Below are positions 62,746 to 64,000 of a stretch of DNA of 64,000 bases, piece after piece. The stretch is from NCBI RefSeq assembly GCF_014805685.1, contig NC_060891.1, positions 3,077,001-3,141,000 of the forward strand. Reading direction: 5' to 3'. The number at the start of each line of letters is the position of its first letter. Within the stretch, counting starts at the first letter, position 1. The DNA comes from Silurus meridionalis. Lineage: Eukaryota > Chordata > Actinopteri > Siluriformes > Siluridae. Under the pieces are notes generated by a model. The model did no database searches, was not told the origin of the DNA, and saw only the letters and a list, made by a program, of their open reading frames with translations. Both the position numbers and the translations under genes were made by a program.

Positions 62746-63339
62746 CCAGATAGCACAATCACAGCATAAACAATCTGCACAGAAATGGCTAAAATGGCAC
62801 AAAATGCAACGAAAGAGCGACAGAAGGCATCAGGCTGTACATTTTCAAGTGAATTCTTGTCTGCATCGGTGTGGAGGTGGATGTTAAAGATAAACTGGCG
62901 GAGGGAGAACACGAGGAGAAATACAGTCTGATAACACACACAAACACACACACACACAGCTTATATAATAGCTCTGCTACAGAGGTTTTCATATTCATAT
63001 CCACATCCTAATGCAGCTGTGAGCAGTAGATGTTTAGACGACACACCCACTTAATGGACACTGGGAAATTCCGTCTGGTCACTGATAACGATGATGATGC
63101 AGCATTTAGTACGTGTGTGTGTGTATAAAGGTTTTTATATATATTCTCACACATATTCCGTATTAGAAATTAGACAGACTTTACATTCAACATGAGGTCA
63201 AATCCACATGGCCGAGAGATAATTAGCTAGTGAGTGTGTTTCCAGGTCAGTGTGTTTCTGACTTCCTGCTTGTAAAAAAAAAGAAACTATCACAAGACAA
63301 TATCCTCAATCCTGATTTTAGTAGCTAATTATCTATAAA

Positions 63340-63505
63340 ATGCCATCTCCATGAAGCTAGCCTTATGCACAGGGGGTATTGTCATGCTGGAACAGGTTTG
63401 AGTCTTCAGGGAAAAATTCACGCTTCGGCATCCTCCATCTTTATGGTATCCTCTTGAGGAAGAACTTCATATGGCTGAAAAAGTCAGGTGTCCCAGTGTC
63501 TCTTA
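63340..63505 (-). mobile_element. Tc1-like transposon fragment
   Basis: Contains 'tccatgaagctagccttatg', 'gtattgtcatgctggaacag' and the terminal 'aaaaagtcaggtgtcccagt'. Short, decayed copy. Confidence 0.65.
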
Positions 63506-64000
63506 AGACCACCGCAATACAACAGCAACAGTTTTCATTGAATTGTTTTGTTCTTTTTTTTCCCATCATAAAATTCAACAGATTTCTCCAGTAACTACGT
63601 GTAGCACTGGAAGGGTTCGGAATGATAAAGTGCACCGTGCACCACTGCAGCTCTCTGGGATTTCCATCGCATCTCAGCAGGAAGAACAATTCAACCGTGC
63701 TCCCCTGAGACAACCTTGTGCTTCCAAGAAGCAGAGGATTAGATAATAGATTATTTTCCACAACTGTGTCCCAATGCCGTCCAAACAACGTGGATGACTC
63801 AACAGTTCTACGCTCTGGCGGCGGTTTTACGAGACTTAAACAAACACTGCACACTTCTGGAGGAGGACGGGAAGAGAAAATCGACTTTGCTCAGTGTCGA
63901 CTGGACACCGGAGTGGGAGGTGTGGAGCACAGGACAGTATTGATGGAGTAACAGAAAGAGAGTGGAAGAAACAGGGGTGGAAAGGCTTCGTCCGAATACG
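63506..64000. other. Right end of the window, no recognised feature
   Basis: Open frames on both strands here (for example minus 63441-63854) have no recognisable domain. The calmin N-terminal exon is not visible. Confidence 0.4.

Overview
This window is vertebrate, almost certainly teleost, nuclear DNA. The evidence is two genes broken into many small exons with GT-AG (and two GC-AG) introns, long untranslated regions, abundant CA/GT, GATA and GA microsatellites, and many decayed Tc1/mariner-type elements of kinds common in fish genomes. The order and orientation of the two genes match the DICER1-CLMN neighbourhood of other vertebrates. I cannot name the species. The repeats would fit an otophysan such as a catfish, but that is a guess.

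Minus strand, about 38.05 kb down to 8.3 kb: dicer1. I could trace 26 coding exons (12619-30364). All reading-frame phases agree, and they sum to 5598 nt = 1865 codons plus stop. The DExD/H helicase, DUF283, PAZ, RNase IIIa, RNase IIIb and dsRBD are all present, and all eight acidic residues of the two RNase III centres are intact. The 3'UTR is about 4.3 kb with a polyadenylation signal at 8320-8325. A CpG-rich candidate promoter and non-coding first exon lies at 37.93-38.09 kb, putting a roughly 7.5 kb intron in front of the start codon.

Minus strand, about 53.9 kb down to 40.4 kb: clmn (calmin), 12 coding exons. They encode two calponin-homology domains, a long acidic region in one 1.9 kb exon, and a C-terminal membrane anchor. 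The first coding exon (the extreme N-terminus) was not found and probably lies beyond 64 kb. The gene therefore appears to run off the right edge, and 53.91-64 kb would be its first intron.

The left end (1-8.3 kb) lies beyond the 3' end of dicer1. It holds transposon fragments and two stretches of non-repetitive DNA that could be regulatory. In other vertebrates gsc lies on that side, but no exon of it is in the window.

The most notable features are: two GC-AG introns in dicer1; a roughly 1.57 kb G-rich 37-bp minisatellite filling its last intron up to the branch-point region; a CA tract starting 3 nt after its stop codon; let-7 and miR-103/107 seed matches in its 3'UTR; a three-codon upstream ORF; two pogo-like elements with different internal deletions; a nested LINE-in-Tc1 insertion beside a fold-back; and tandem arrays in the last intron and 3'UTR of clmn. 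I found no evidence of a wholly new biological system.
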